DNA of 64,000 nucleotides from CAZSDP01 sp964605665 (lineage in GTDB: Bacteria; Planctomycetota; UBA8108; UBA1146), in NCBI GenBank assembly GCA_964605665.1, contig CAZSDP010000009.1, positions 82,660 through 146,659 of the forward strand, given 5' to 3'. The notes under the pieces were generated by a model. It searched no databases and was not told where the DNA came from. It worked only from the letters and a program-made list of their open reading frames with translations. The position numbers were made by a program, and so were the translations under genes. This document shows positions 26,730 to 36,584 of the stretch, in pieces. Position 1 is the first letter of the stretch. Each line of letters begins with the position of its first letter.

Positions 26730-27542
26730 TTGTCAGACAATCCTCTTTCAGACCATCATCTTTCAGCCCATCCCTTCTCAGAAGATTGGCCTCGACTTCG
26801 AGAGATTGCAGAATCCCAAGGGGTCGCTGGAGTCATCGCATCGATCGAGGCAGAGGTCGATCCGGTGCAGCGACGAGGTCTCTATTCGATCGCGGTCCAA
26901 AAACTCTCTCATCAATCTTGGTCTGATTCTTCTCTCGACAACACCATCGGTATCGCACGCGCCGCTATCGAAGAGGGGATTAGACAAGCGAAGACAGAAT
27001 CTGATCAAAACGAAGCGGCTCGACGAATCGAGTACGCAAATGTGCTCAGTTACAATTTGTCTGCGGATCTCGCCATCTGCTGGCCAAATGACGATCGGCC
27101 GCGAGAGAGCCGCCACTTCGAAGCGGGACTCTCCGCTGCGGAGGACTGCCTCCGTTGGCGAAAGGAACTGAAGAAGGGGGCTTTCCCCTTTTCGATCGCC
27201 TGGTGGGCACACGGAATCCACGCTCTCTCACTGGGGCGATGTGAAGTCGCGATCGAGAGTTTCTCCCAAAGCCTTATCAAGGCGAAGGTCGTCGCCGAGG
27301 AAGAGGGGCGCTCTACAAAGGTCGGAGCTGACGCGAATTTCTCGGTCAATCTCGCCGCTGGCTATCTCGGCCTTGCGCGTTGGCGCCAAGGCGAGGATGG
27401 AGGAGAGAAAGAATTTCTCGCAGCGATCGATGCCTTTAGAAGCCAAGGACTGCGTCACCTCGACGAGCAGCAAGAAACCGAATTCGGTGTCGCTCAGCTC
27501 GAGACCGCCGCCTCTCGAATCGTAAGTAACTCACTTCAATGA
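26730..27542 (+). CDS. Helical, TPR-like protein of unknown function
   Basis: 270 residues. The start is a TTG with GGAGGT eight bases upstream; the ATG at 26722 is out of frame and directly abuts the ribosome site. No signal peptide or membrane helix. The sequence is mostly amphipathic helices with TPR-like patterns, for example WWAHGIHALSLGRCEVAIES, FSVNLAAGYLGLARWRQGE and EFLAAIDAFRSQG. That suggests a small cytoplasmic repeat protein that binds a partner. It precedes the pseudouridine synthase by 13 bases and may share its transcript. No specific family is recognised. Confidence 0.7.
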   Translation: MSDNPLSDHHLSAHPFSEDWPRLREIAESQGVAGVIASIEAEVDPVQRRGLYSIAVQKLSHQSWSDSSLDNTIGIARAAIEEGIRQAKTESDQNEAARRIEYANVLSYNLSADLAICWPNDDRPRESRHFEAGLSAAEDCLRWRKELKKGAFPFSIAWWAHGIHALSLGRCEVAIESFSQSLIKAKVVAEEEGRSTKVGADANFSVNLAAGYLGLARWRQGEDGGEKEFLAAIDAFRSQGLRHLDEQQETEFGVAQLETAASRIVSNSLQ

Positions 27543-27555
27543 CCCCGCCGATCCG

Positions 27556-28314
27556 ATGAACCATCCTCGACGTCCAACGGTGCAAGTGATCTATAGCGAC
27601 TCTTCGATCACCGCCATCGACAAGCCCTCCGGAATCACCTCGGTCAGTGAACGCTGGGACAGTGAAGCTGCAACCGCGATCGATCTTCTTTGGTCGATAT
27701 GGAAGGGGGAGTCGGCAGATGCGCCACGCCCCCATGTCATTCACCGCCTGGACAAGGACACTTCGGGAATTCTGCTCTTCGCACGCCATCGAGATGCCCA
27801 AGTCTCTCTGCGTGAGCAATTTCGTCTTCGAACGGTGGAGAAAACTTACTACGCACTGACCGCCGGGGTACCGACACCCTCCGAAGGATCGATCGAGCTC
27901 AAAATCGAGGAGGACCCAGCGAAAGCAGGACGAGTTCGAAAGGTTCGCTCCGGCCAAGGGAAGAAGTGTTTCACTGACTATCGGGTCCTCGAAGTACATG
28001 GTTGGTATGCCTGGGTCGAAGTCCGCCCCCACACCGGCCGTACTCATCAGATTCGAATCTCCCTACGAGAACTGGGAGCCCCATGCGTCGCCGACCCCTT
28101 CTACGGCGATGGTTCCCCACTCTTACTCTCAAAGTTGAAACGCGACTACAAAGCTGGTCGCGGCCGCGAAGAACGACCTCTGCTCGGCCGACTCGGGCTG
28201 CATGCCGCGCGACTCTCTTTTGAGCACCCCGAAAGCGGTGAACGGCTCTCACTGGAAGCTCCACTGCCAAAAGACATCCGCACCACCCTCCGGCAGCTGT
28301 CGCGGTGGGCATGA
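27556..28314 (+). CDS. RluA-family pseudouridine synthase
   Basis: 252 residues. It isomerises uridine to pseudouridine in rRNA or tRNA. The catalytic motif HRLDKDTSGILLFA has Asp66. Other family blocks are the N-terminal strand VIYSDSSITAIDKPSG, RTVEKTYYALTAG, and RPHTGRTHQIRISLRELGAPCVADPFYG. There is no N-terminal S4 domain, so it belongs to the short RluA/TruC-like group; which base it modifies cannot be told. Length and motif order are normal. It follows the TPR-like gene closely. Confidence 0.93.
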   Translation: MNHPRRPTVQVIYSDSSITAIDKPSGITSVSERWDSEAATAIDLLWSIWKGESADAPRPHVIHRLDKDTSGILLFARHRDAQVSLREQFRLRTVEKTYYALTAGVPTPSEGSIELKIEEDPAKAGRVRKVRSGQGKKCFTDYRVLEVHGWYAWVEVRPHTGRTHQIRISLRELGAPCVADPFYGDGSPLLLSKLKRDYKAGRGREERPLLGRLGLHAARLSFEHPESGERLSLEAPLPKDIRTTLRQLSRWA

Positions 28315-28565
28315 ATCAGACCCTCCACCGATTCGCTCCCACGAGACCTTTCACTCTCGTTCCGCAACATCGATACGTGAGGTCGATTCCCGATGACAAG
28401 AGTCCGCCTAAATCGATCAAAGATCTGGACGTAGCTTCAGCATGAGCGTCTCAGGAGACGTCCAAGCCAGATCAAGAGAAGTTCTCATTGGTAGTTTTCG
28501 CTTTTTCACATGCCTCTCGGTCCCCTTTGTTACGATCCCTAGAGTCGACAGAGGAGGATGATCGA

Positions 28566-29240
28566 GTGACTCAAACCGCGCAAAGGGACGCATCGGGCAA
28601 TCTGTTCGGCGATGCGGTGATCTTGACCGGCGGACGCGGCAGACGACTCGGCCAACGAAAAGAGTCGGCTCTGCTCGGGGACCGCTCTTTGCTCGAGATC
28701 CAAATCGATCGCTGGTCTTCACATTTTGACCGCATTTGGATCTCCTGCCGCGATGCCACGGAGAGTGAGATCCCGGCTCAACTCCCGGTCATCGCTGACC
28801 CGCCCCAAGTCGAATCGGTGATCGATCTACTGCCTCCTCTCCTCGATAAGATCGATAGACCGTTCTGGCTGATCGCCGTCGACATGCCGATCGTCCCTCT
28901 CGAGATTCCAACGACGTTGATCGCAGCATACAGACCGGGAACCTGCGTCTTCCCAGAGCAAGAACGAGGGCTCGAGATGCTTTGCGGTATCTATGATCCT
29001 GAGGCGAGGGACTCGATCGAGTCCCTTCGTCGACAGGGTAAGCGAGCCCTCTCCAATATCGCGAAGCACTCCTCTTCGCAAATCCTACGCTACCCTCAGG
29101 ACTTCCCGAAGGTCACCGGTCCAGCCCTAAAGCTCGGTCCGTTCTTCAATGTGAATACTCCAGCGGATCTCCACAAACTACGATCAGAGTACGAAGGCTC
29201 TCCTCACGGGAACGATGCCGAGGAAAAGGACTCTCCATGA
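28566..29240 (+). CDS. mobA: Molybdenum cofactor guanylyltransferase-like protein MobA
   Basis: 224 residues. It would link GMP to the molybdenum cofactor, the form used by DMSO-reductase-family enzymes such as formate dehydrogenase and nitrate reductase. Evidence is the nucleotidyltransferase signature AVILTGGRGRRLGQRKESAL with the conserved Lys, LIAVDMPIVP (the metal-binding Asp region), and the MobA-specific ending FFNVNTPADL. GTG 28566 is preferred, with AGGAGG about nine bases upstream; an earlier in-frame start at 28488 has no support. The stop overlaps the next gene's ATG by four bases. Other sugar or MPT cytidylyltransferases are less likely because of the ending. Confidence 0.82.
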   Translation: MTQTAQRDASGNLFGDAVILTGGRGRRLGQRKESALLGDRSLLEIQIDRWSSHFDRIWISCRDATESEIPAQLPVIADPPQVESVIDLLPPLLDKIDRPFWLIAVDMPIVPLEIPTTLIAAYRPGTCVFPEQERGLEMLCGIYDPEARDSIESLRRQGKRALSNIAKHSSSQILRYPQDFPKVTGPALKLGPFFNVNTPADLHKLRSEYEGSPHGNDAEEKDSP

Positions 29241-30874
29241 GAGCGCGAGAGCAGCTGATCGCGATTCAAAAGAGCCTCACAAAGGCTGCCAAGAGTGAGA
29301 TCTATGAGGCTTTGGGCCCACTATCTTCTCCACTACAGCGCTACTCTGACGAGTATTACGCTCAATTTCCTGGTGAAGCTTCTCCCGTAGGACTGGACAC
29401 GATTGAGACTGCAGTGGCCGAAGCGGACGTGGCGTACTTCGGCGACTATCACACTCTGCTCGAGTCACAAAAGGCGCCACTACGTATCCTCGAATCGGTC
29501 ATCGATACCGGTCGTCAGTTGATCCTCGCCACGGAAGTCGTCCAGTTGGTGCACCAAGACCATCTCGATCGATATCTCGCGGGAAATCTCGATGAACGCG
29601 CATTTCTCGCCGCGATCGAATACGACCGAACCTGGGGTTTCAATTGGCGAAACTACCGCCTTCATTTCGAGTTCGCTCGTCGACACGGAATCAAGATGCT
29701 CGCGATCAATTCCGACCCCAGAGTTGGGAACAACAACCTCGAGTTTCGCGACTCGATGGCTGGGATGTTGATCGTCGAAGCGCTTTGTAGAAACCCAACG
29801 GCCCTGATTGCGGTCTCATTTGGAGACTTGCATGTCGCTTCGAATCACATTCCTTCCCGGGTGAGACAATATGCGAGTGGGCGCAAAATCGATCCGATCA
29901 AGGAAGTGATCGTTTACCAAAATGTAGACTCGGTGTATTGGTCTCTGGTCGATAGAGAACTTGAGCAAACAACACAAGCTGTTCGCGTGGATGACCAGAG
30001 CTTTTGCATGGTCAACACCACGCCCCTCGTGATGTACCAATCCTATTTGAACTGGGAGCTGAACCAGGAAGAGCTCGAAGAGTCTGTCGGCCTCGAAACA
30101 CCGCACATCTCATCCACCATCATGACTGACCAAGTCCATGAAATCGTGCACACAATTTGCCGTTTTCTAGAATTCTCCACACAAGGCCTAGACGACTTCA
30201 CCGTACATACGAGCCGCGATCTCGACTTACTCGATCGCCTCATCGAGCAAGGCCGTATGCAAAGTTCTGATCTTGAGGAGTTCAAGGAGCAGATTGAACA
30301 AGACGAGAGCTTCTTCTTGGTTGAAGAGAAACTGATCTACCTGGGTAATCTCTCGATCGATCACGCTGCCGAGGAAGCAACGCACTACATCAATACAAAG
30401 CTCTCGGGGCACGTGCGAAATCCACCGACGACCGTCTTTGACTTCTACTATCGAACGATGAAAGAGGCTATCGGCTTCTTAGGGTCGAAAGTCATCTGCC
30501 AAAAACGCTCGTGCTATCACCGTTCCGATTTCGAACAGTTGCTCGAGGACACTCGAGGAAAACGGCTGGATGACCGAATGTCGCAGATCAGACAAGTTTC
30601 TCGAGACGTTCTCGCTCATCTCAGCTTTGAACGGAAGGTGCAGGATTCCGACCGGCAAAGATATCCGCGCTTTCAAAAGCTGTATCGCCGACCGCTCCCC
30701 ATCCACATCGGAACAACCCACTCCCTCGGCTACATCTTGGGCGACATGATCTATGTAGCATTGATGAACGGGGAGGTTCGGAGATCAGAGGTTCGGTCCC
30801 TCTTTGAAGAACGATTTGCCACCGAGGATCGCCCAAGGGAACTCTATTTCGAGTGGGTGAAGCGACTCTCTTGA
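29237..30874 (+). CDS. ChaN-like (DUF399/Tiki-fold) protein with a long C-terminal extension
   Basis: 545 residues. The first ~260 resemble the ChaN/haem-binding-uptake family: ADVAYFGDYHTLLESQKAPL (conserved H), ILATEVVQLVHQDHLDRYLAG, and FARRHGIKMLAINSDP. Family members are EreA/Tiki-like alpha-beta proteins, and ChaN itself is an iron-regulated lipoprotein that binds haem. Here there is no signal peptide or lipobox, so the protein is probably cytoplasmic. About 280 extra residues follow, with the helix YLGNLSIDHAAEEATHYI and no family I recognise. The ATG overlaps the mobA stop (ATGA), which suggests linked translation, but a functional link to molybdenum is not established. Confidence 0.7.
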   Translation: MRAREQLIAIQKSLTKAAKSEIYEALGPLSSPLQRYSDEYYAQFPGEASPVGLDTIETAVAEADVAYFGDYHTLLESQKAPLRILESVIDTGRQLILATEVVQLVHQDHLDRYLAGNLDERAFLAAIEYDRTWGFNWRNYRLHFEFARRHGIKMLAINSDPRVGNNNLEFRDSMAGMLIVEALCRNPTALIAVSFGDLHVASNHIPSRVRQYASGRKIDPIKEVIVYQNVDSVYWSLVDRELEQTTQAVRVDDQSFCMVNTTPLVMYQSYLNWELNQEELEESVGLETPHISSTIMTDQVHEIVHTICRFLEFSTQGLDDFTVHTSRDLDLLDRLIEQGRMQSSDLEEFKEQIEQDESFFLVEEKLIYLGNLSIDHAAEEATHYINTKLSGHVRNPPTTVFDFYYRTMKEAIGFLGSKVICQKRSCYHRSDFEQLLEDTRGKRLDDRMSQIRQVSRDVLAHLSFERKVQDSDRQRYPRFQKLYRRPLPIHIGTTHSLGYILGDMIYVALMNGEVRRSEVRSLFEERFATEDRPRELYFEWVKRLS

Positions 30875-31094
30875 GCCATCATCGGCCTCATCCTCCCAAT
30901 CTTCACCGATCAACCCACGAGACGACGTCCACCAAATGAACCTCGGCACTCCCACCCACCGCGCGTTCAGGAATGCTGCAATCGGCCTTCAATCTGCTAA
31001 AAACAGTCGATATTCGGCCAAATCGCACGTTCGAGTGAAGCCGTCGATTGACCGAGCGGCTTGTCGAAGCGGTCGATTGAGGATAGATTTAGGG

Positions 31095-31604
31095 ATGATG
31101 CAGAATCGAACGATCGCCCTACTACTCTTGGTGAGCGCCTTGGCTTCGTCCTTCATTTCGACGCGGCCTCTCTACCACTGCAGCATCAGTGATCGCCACA
31201 GCTTCTTTCAAGACTGCTGTCAGTCCAACGGGCAAGAGACTGCGTCTGAGGGACTCTCGTCAGACTTCGCGCCGGCGAGTCAACGCTCTTTGGGTTGTTG
31301 CTCGATGCAGCCGACCACGCCGAACTCACCATCGGCCCCGCAAAGCACTCCCTCGCAACAGGTCCTCTCTGAGAGGGAAGCGGTCGCCTGTTCATGCTGT
31401 GAAACGACCTTCCTTCGCATCATTTGCCTCGACCCTCGCGAAGAGAATGACCTCCGACTCTTTCCCGATCACTCCCTCAGCATTTTTACCGCGACAGACT
31501 CCACGGTCCCGGTTCGCCTCGACTGGACCGAGAAGTCGGTCCGTGGGCCACCACGTGGTAACCACCCTCCTCTACCGATCCTTCACAACGCCCTTCGTTG
31601 CTAA
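31095..31604 (+). CDS. Small exported Cys-rich protein at the head of the ABC-exporter operon
   Basis: 170 residues. The start is ATG 31095 (31098 also possible), preceded by AGGG. A signal helix (TIALLLLVSALASSFIS) leads into a mature part with Cys pairs: HCSI, DCCQ, GCCSM and CSCCETTF. Such a pattern suggests metal binding or several disulfides. Similar small proteins precede heavy-metal pumps in many bacteria, but I cannot name a family. An extension to 30936 in the same frame is rejected because it precedes the signal peptide and has no ribosome site. It is followed 83 bases later by the TolC-like gene. Confidence 0.6.
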   Translation: MMQNRTIALLLLVSALASSFISTRPLYHCSISDRHSFFQDCCQSNGQETASEGLSSDFAPASQRSLGCCSMQPTTPNSPSAPQSTPSQQVLSEREAVACSCCETTFLRIICLDPREENDLRLFPDHSLSIFTATDSTVPVRLDWTEKSVRGPPRGNHPPLPILHNALRC

Positions 31605-31687
31605 TTCCTCCTCGATCGATGTGATTCGGGAACTCTCAAATGCGATGAGCGTTCCCTACTTCGTCATCTCTCGAGGAAGGATTCATT

Positions 31688-33139
31688 TTGCACAGTCTCT
31701 TCAAGCAGCGGGCTGAAACGGCGATCGCCGTTTTCGGCTTGATCACCTTGGTCATGACCATTGCTGGCTGCAGCTCTCTCGATCCCCAGGAGGATATCCT
31801 CTCCGCGCGCGATCAAGTCGCCGCGCGTACTGGGGTCATCGCGAACTGGCCCAGCGCTACAACCGACCAAACTTTGCCTTTGGCGCCACTCGATCTCCAT
31901 GGAGCGATCCAGCAAGCGCTCGAAGTTCAACCAGACATTCGGGTTCAGCTCGCGAAAGTCGCACGCGCTCGCGCAGACTTGGTGCAAGCGGAACGGTTGC
32001 CCAATCCGAAGATCGTCTTTGGAATCGGTACACCTATCGATGGGGGTGGAGGTAATCCGGCACGAGTTGGAATACTCGAACCACTCACCGCCCTTTGGAG
32101 TCGCCCGAAACGGATTGCGGAAGCGGACGCGAAGCTAAGAACTCAGATTCTCGATCTCGCTGACTTAGGCCTTCGTACCGCCGAAGATGCAGAACTCGCC
32201 TTCGTGGCTCTTCACCACGCAACCAATCGACTCAGTATCGATCTCGCAATTGTTCAATGCCTCAGTGAGCATCTCGCTCTACTACAGTCATTGAAACAAG
32301 TCGGTGAACTCGACCGTCTCTCCGTAGAGAAAGTCCGAGTCGAACTCTCTCATGCGATGGAGAAAACCGCCGCCAGCCGCTCAGCACACCAAGCAGCAAA
32401 GCGAACCCTCGACCACCTGGTCGGCAGGATCAATACGCTAGACACGTCACCACCCATCGATGCGTCAACCTTGCCAAACCTGCTGCAGCCAGCTCCGCCG
32501 GATGCAGCGTTGATCGAGCTTGTCGCGTTGCGCCGCCTCGATGTCGCGGCGGCATTGGCAAGAGCTGAAGCAACAGGGGCACGGTTACAAGTCGTCCGCC
32601 GTGAACGCTTCGGCGCTTTTGGGCTAGCGATCGGATTTGAAAGAAATCTCTCCGATCGAGAGGCTCTCACCATCGGGGGGGAAGTTCCCATTCCGATTTT
32701 CGATCTCGGAGGAGCGAAAGTCGCCGCAGCCGATGCGAATCGAGAAGAGGCGATCCAGCTCGCGAAGTCGGTACTTTGGAAGGCACTTCTAGAGGTGCGC
32801 ATCGCCCGCGAAGAGTGGATTGGCGAAAGAGAGCAGCTCTCCATCGTGACCCATCAACAACTCTCCGCCTCGGAAACGCGACTGCGTCTCGTTTCGGAAG
32901 CCGCTGCTGCGGGGGAGTCGAGCCGATCGGAAGTCCTGCTCGCCCAGGTCGAGGCGATCACTGCCAAGAGAGCCCAAAATGAAGCTGAACTAAAAGTACG
33001 GCAAGCATGGGCTCACCTGAGGCGATCGGCCGGGGGCTCCTTTGCTCCCGTGACTCAAAGTGAACGTTCCCGACTCCTCCCCCAACCTGCAGAGAACGTC
33101 GCTGAAATCTCTCAATACCCCGATGGAGGAAGTCGATGA
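31688..33139 (+). CDS. Outer-membrane efflux lipoprotein (TolC/NodT family)
   Basis: 483 residues, forming the outer-membrane channel of a tripartite pump. TTG start with AGGAAGGA upstream. Lipoprotein signal with lipobox TIAGC, Cys28. The TolC signature is the two long coiled-coil halves, each with an amphipathic helix pair: ALEVQPDIRVQLAKVARARADLVQAERLPNPKI and, in the second half, LVALRRLDVAAALARAEATGARLQVVRRERFGAF. The sequence EALTIGGEVPIPIFDLGGAK is the membrane-strand/turn repeat. The stop overlaps the next gene (ATGA), so it is coupled to the fusion protein. The substrate cannot be inferred, but the neighbours point to metal or peptide export. Confidence 0.9.
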   Translation: MHSLFKQRAETAIAVFGLITLVMTIAGCSSLDPQEDILSARDQVAARTGVIANWPSATTDQTLPLAPLDLHGAIQQALEVQPDIRVQLAKVARARADLVQAERLPNPKIVFGIGTPIDGGGGNPARVGILEPLTALWSRPKRIAEADAKLRTQILDLADLGLRTAEDAELAFVALHHATNRLSIDLAIVQCLSEHLALLQSLKQVGELDRLSVEKVRVELSHAMEKTAASRSAHQAAKRTLDHLVGRINTLDTSPPIDASTLPNLLQPAPPDAALIELVALRRLDVAAALARAEATGARLQVVRRERFGAFGLAIGFERNLSDREALTIGGEVPIPIFDLGGAKVAAADANREEAIQLAKSVLWKALLEVRIAREEWIGEREQLSIVTHQQLSASETRLRLVSEAAAAGESSRSEVLLAQVEAITAKRAQNEAELKVRQAWAHLRRSAGGSFAPVTQSERSRLLPQPAENVAEISQYPDGGSR

Positions 33140-34671
33140 ATCTTGGCCTCTTCGATCAACCGAGCCCCGATCGTCCCTCTCAATCGTCGAAGGTGGTCGT
33201 TCGACCACCTCGGTACCGGTGGGGCACTCGAATTCTCCTCCCGGTGCTGCTCCTCTTGTTCACTGGAACGCTACTGATCGGCGCCGCTTGGCGCTCGCTC
33301 TTCCCTGGCATCGCCGTCGAAGTCATCCCCGTGATGGTCAAGACGGTGGAAGGAGAAGTTGGCGGAGAGAGCGTCATCGCAACCGGCTGGCTCGAACCTG
33401 ACCCCTACCCCTTCTTTGCCAGCGCACTCGTCAATGGCACGGTTGCTGAGGTGACTGTTCTCGAAGGACAAACGGTCAAGAAGGGTGAGGTGGTCGCGAG
33501 ACTCATCAAGGAGGACGCCCAGCTGGTCCTGAATTCTGCCGAAGCTGATCTTTCGATCGCCCAAGGCGACCTCGCGCGAGCTCAAGCCGCGGTCGCAGCC
33601 GCGGAAGAGAGGCTATCCACTCGCATCGAACTCCACCGGGCCGCAAGAACAACCGATGCGCTCCTTGCCGACAGTGAAGCAGAAGTCTCGAGACTCGAGC
33701 CACTGATCGCATCTCAGGAAGCAAAGGTGGCGGAGATTGCCGATGAACTCTCCCGCAAAGAACAAGTGGTGGAGAGTGGAGCAGTCTCGGAAGGGAGCGT
33801 GCAGCGGCTTCGACTTTCGCTAGCGGCGAAGACGGCAGAGCTTGAGGCATTGCTGGCACAACGCCCGCAACTCCTCGCACGTGCAAACCGCGCGCGGGCA
33901 AATCGCGATGCTGCAGCTGAGAACTTGAAACTGAGTATCGATGAACGCCTCGAGGTTGCCCTCACCAAGGCGGATTTGACGCGAGCCGAAGGGGCTCTGG
34001 ATCGAGCTAAGGCGCATCGAGATGAGGCCCTCCTCGCGCTCGATCGCAAAGAAATTAGAGCACCGATCGACGGCATCGTCATGCAGAGACTGATCTCGCC
34101 CGGTTCACCCATCAAAGTCGAAGGGCAGATTCACTCCGCCCACGTCGCACACATCTACGATCCCGAACACCTACAAGTCCGAGTCGATGTTCCCCTTGCA
34201 GACGCAGCGGCGGTCGGAGTCGATCAAAGAGCGGAGATTCGTGTCAGTGCTCTCCCCGATCAGGTGTTCCGCGGCCAAGTCACACGACTCGTCCACGAAG
34301 CTGACCTCCAAAAAAACACCGTAGAAGTAAAGGTGGCGATCGAAAAACCGAATTCGCTTCTCAAACCGGAGATGCTGGCGCGAGTGCGCTTTCTTGCCTC
34401 CAGCGTGGTTCAATCTTCCCGCGAGCGAATTCTCGTTCCACAAGAGTTGATCGAGACCGATGAAGACAACGGTTTCATCTGGATCGTCGCCGACCGAGTC
34501 GACGGACAAGGTTATGCCGAACGCCGAGAGATCACCTTAGGTTCAACTCGAGTGGAAGGCTGGCGTGAGGTGATCAGCGGTCTACAGCCGGGCGATTGGC
34601 TCATCGCTGACTCTCCTGAAGACCTCAAAGCTGGCGAAGCGGTCACAATTTCCGGAGAGGGTCAAAGATGA
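33136..34671 (+). CDS. Periplasmic membrane-fusion protein (HlyD/MacA family)
   Basis: 511 residues, one N-terminal membrane helix (about 30-50). It links the inner-membrane ABC permease to the outer-membrane channel. The lipoyl half-motif GTVAEVTVLEGQTVKKGEVVARL and its partner IRAPIDGIVMQRLISPGSPI enclose a long coiled coil (about 135-305, rich in Ala/Glu/Arg), and a beta-barrel and membrane-proximal domain follow. It is longer than MacA (about 370). The ATG overlaps the channel stop, and its own stop overlaps the ABC ATPase start, so all are one operon. Confidence 0.92.
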   Translation: MNLGLFDQPSPDRPSQSSKVVVRPPRYRWGTRILLPVLLLLFTGTLLIGAAWRSLFPGIAVEVIPVMVKTVEGEVGGESVIATGWLEPDPYPFFASALVNGTVAEVTVLEGQTVKKGEVVARLIKEDAQLVLNSAEADLSIAQGDLARAQAAVAAAEERLSTRIELHRAARTTDALLADSEAEVSRLEPLIASQEAKVAEIADELSRKEQVVESGAVSEGSVQRLRLSLAAKTAELEALLAQRPQLLARANRARANRDAAAENLKLSIDERLEVALTKADLTRAEGALDRAKAHRDEALLALDRKEIRAPIDGIVMQRLISPGSPIKVEGQIHSAHVAHIYDPEHLQVRVDVPLADAAAVGVDQRAEIRVSALPDQVFRGQVTRLVHEADLQKNTVEVKVAIEKPNSLLKPEMLARVRFLASSVVQSSRERILVPQELIETDEDNGFIWIVADRVDGQGYAERREITLGSTRVEGWREVISGLQPGDWLIADSPEDLKAGEAVTISGEGQR

Positions 34672-35420
34672 GTCTCATCGAGTGCCGGAAACTGACAAAG
34701 AAGTACACCCGCGGTAGCCATGTCATCACCCCGCTGGATCAACTCGATCTCGATGTTGAGTCAGGTGCATTCATAGCGCTGATGGGGCCATCCGGCTCGG
34801 GGAAAACAACACTCCTCAACCTTATCGCGGGAATAGACCGCCCCACTTCGGGGGAACTACTCATCGGGGGGACCAACATCGCCAAGCTCTCACGAAGCCG
34901 TCTCGCGCATTGGCGTGGTACCAATGTCGGGTACATTTTCCAGCTGTACCATCTTGTTCCCGTCTTAACCGCATACGAAAACATCGAGCTCCCGTTGTTG
35001 ATTCAGCCGCTAACTCGAAAAGAGCGACACCAACGGGTTGTTCGCGCCCTTGAATTGACGGGGATCTCCGACCGACATGACCACTATCCACGTCAATTGA
35101 GCGGTGGACAGGAACAACGCGTGGCGATTGCTCGCGCTTTGGTCACCGATCCACCATTACTCCTTGCCGATGAGCCGACCGGTGATCTTGATCGAGCCTC
35201 TTCCAAGGCGATTCTGGAATTGCTGAAGACCCTCAATCGGGATTTGAAGAAGACACTCCTCGTGGTCACCCATGACCCGAGTACTACCGATTACGCAGAG
35301 TTCACTCTTCATCTCGAGAAAGGTCGCTTGGTCGGAGATTCACCAGCACATCGCCCGAAAGCCACTGACCCCTCCTCTCAGACTGAATTCAAATCTGTCG
35401 GTGGAGAGGAGAGTCGATGA
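34668..35420 (+). CDS. ABC transporter ATPase, MacB/LolD-like
   Basis: 250 residues. It hydrolyses ATP to drive the two FtsX-type permeases that follow. Walker A GPSGSGKTTL, signature LSGGQEQRVAIARAL, Walker B LLLADEPTGDLD and an H-loop VVTHD are all intact. The stretch GYIFQLYHLVPVLTAYENIELPL is characteristic of the MacB/LolD/FtsE group. Start and stop both overlap neighbours by four bases (ATGA), giving tight coupling. Confidence 0.96.
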   Translation: MSLIECRKLTKKYTRGSHVITPLDQLDLDVESGAFIALMGPSGSGKTTLLNLIAGIDRPTSGELLIGGTNIAKLSRSRLAHWRGTNVGYIFQLYHLVPVLTAYENIELPLLIQPLTRKERHQRVVRALELTGISDRHDHYPRQLSGGQEQRVAIARALVTDPPLLLADEPTGDLDRASSKAILELLKTLNRDLKKTLLVVTHDPSTTDYAEFTLHLEKGRLVGDSPAHRPKATDPSSQTEFKSVGGEESR

Positions 35421-36574
35421 ACACGCTGCTCCGGATCTTCCCCTTGGTACGAAAGCAGATGACGAGGCAGCCATTACGCACGACCCTCACTCTCTCTGGA
35501 GTCGCGGTGGCGATGTTCCTCTTCTGCACGGTGTCGGCGATGCGAGCTGGAGTAGAACGCGCAACGACCGTTACAGCAGCAGACTCGGTTCTTGTCGTCT
35601 ATCGAGAGAATCGCTATTGCCCATTTACCAGTCGCTTGCCTCAGTACTACTCCGATCGTATCGAAGCGATTCCTGGCGTGGTTTCCGCTGTTCCGATGAA
35701 GATAGAAGTCTCCAACTGTAGAACGTCCCTCGACGTCGTGACCTTTCGAGGAGTCCCGGAAGATGCCTTTGTGGAACACTTCGTTCCAGGGTTCACACTT
35801 CTCGATGGATCGATCGAAAACTGGAAGCACCGAACCGATTCTGCGCTGGTGGGCTCTTCCTTGGCTGCCCGCCGCCGTGTTCAGGTCGGTGACCGACTCG
35901 ATTCGGGTGGAGTGGTCGTGACCGTCTCCGGGATCATCGATTCCGACGAACCCCAAGATCAAAACGCCGCCTATACCCATCTCTCATTTCTTCAGGAGAT
36001 CGCCGGCCGAGGCGGCACCGGTGGAGAAGTGACCCAATTCCAAGTGAAGGTCGCCGACCCTGGGCGAATCGAGGAGGTCGCTCAAGCCATCGATGAGGAG
36101 TTCAAGCGAGATCCGGATCCAACCACAACTCGCCCAGAGAAGGCTTTTGTCGCCGCCGCGGCAGAAGACATCTTGGAAATTGTGGGCTTCGCGTCGTGGC
36201 TCGGTTGGGGCGCTCTCGCCGCAGTCTTTGCCCTTGTGGCAAATGCAATCGTGCTCGCCGTGCGCGATCGGGTCACGGAACATGCCATCCTCGAAACGGT
36301 CGGCTTCGCACCGAGCCACATCGCACTACTGGTTCTGATCGAAGGAACCACACTCGGACTCCTCGGTGGAATCGTCGGCGCAATCGCCGCATTTTCCTTC
36401 ACCCAACAGCGCTTCTCGATCGGAATGGAGGGACTGAACATAGAAATCGCATCCGATCCCACCGTGATCGCGACAGGTCTGATTCTCTCCGTTTCTCTCG
36501 GTCTGGTCGCGGGCTTGTTCCCCGCTTGGCGAGCCTCTCGAAGAGAGCTCACCACTTCATTCCGAGCAATCTGA
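35417..36574 (+). CDS. FtsX-like ABC permease 1 (MacB type)
   Basis: 385 residues. Topology is typical of MacB-type permeases: one helix at about 22-42, a large periplasmic domain (about 50-240), then three helices near 260-375 carrying the FtsX domain, ending SLGLVAGLFPAWRASRRELTTSFRAI. Such permeases act by mechanotransmission from ATPase to periplasmic partner. It overlaps the ATPase stop by four bases. A second, different permease gene follows after ten bases, so the complex is probably a heterodimer. Confidence 0.9.
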   Translation: MNTLLRIFPLVRKQMTRQPLRTTLTLSGVAVAMFLFCTVSAMRAGVERATTVTAADSVLVVYRENRYCPFTSRLPQYYSDRIEAIPGVVSAVPMKIEVSNCRTSLDVVTFRGVPEDAFVEHFVPGFTLLDGSIENWKHRTDSALVGSSLAARRRVQVGDRLDSGGVVVTVSGIIDSDEPQDQNAAYTHLSFLQEIAGRGGTGGEVTQFQVKVADPGRIEEVAQAIDEEFKRDPDPTTTRPEKAFVAAAAEDILEIVGFASWLGWGALAAVFALVANAIVLAVRDRVTEHAILETVGFAPSHIALLVLIEGTTLGLLGGIVGAIAAFSFTQQRFSIGMEGLNIEIASDPTVIATGLILSVSLGLVAGLFPAWRASRRELTTSFRAI

Positions 36575-36584
36575 GGAGAAACCG

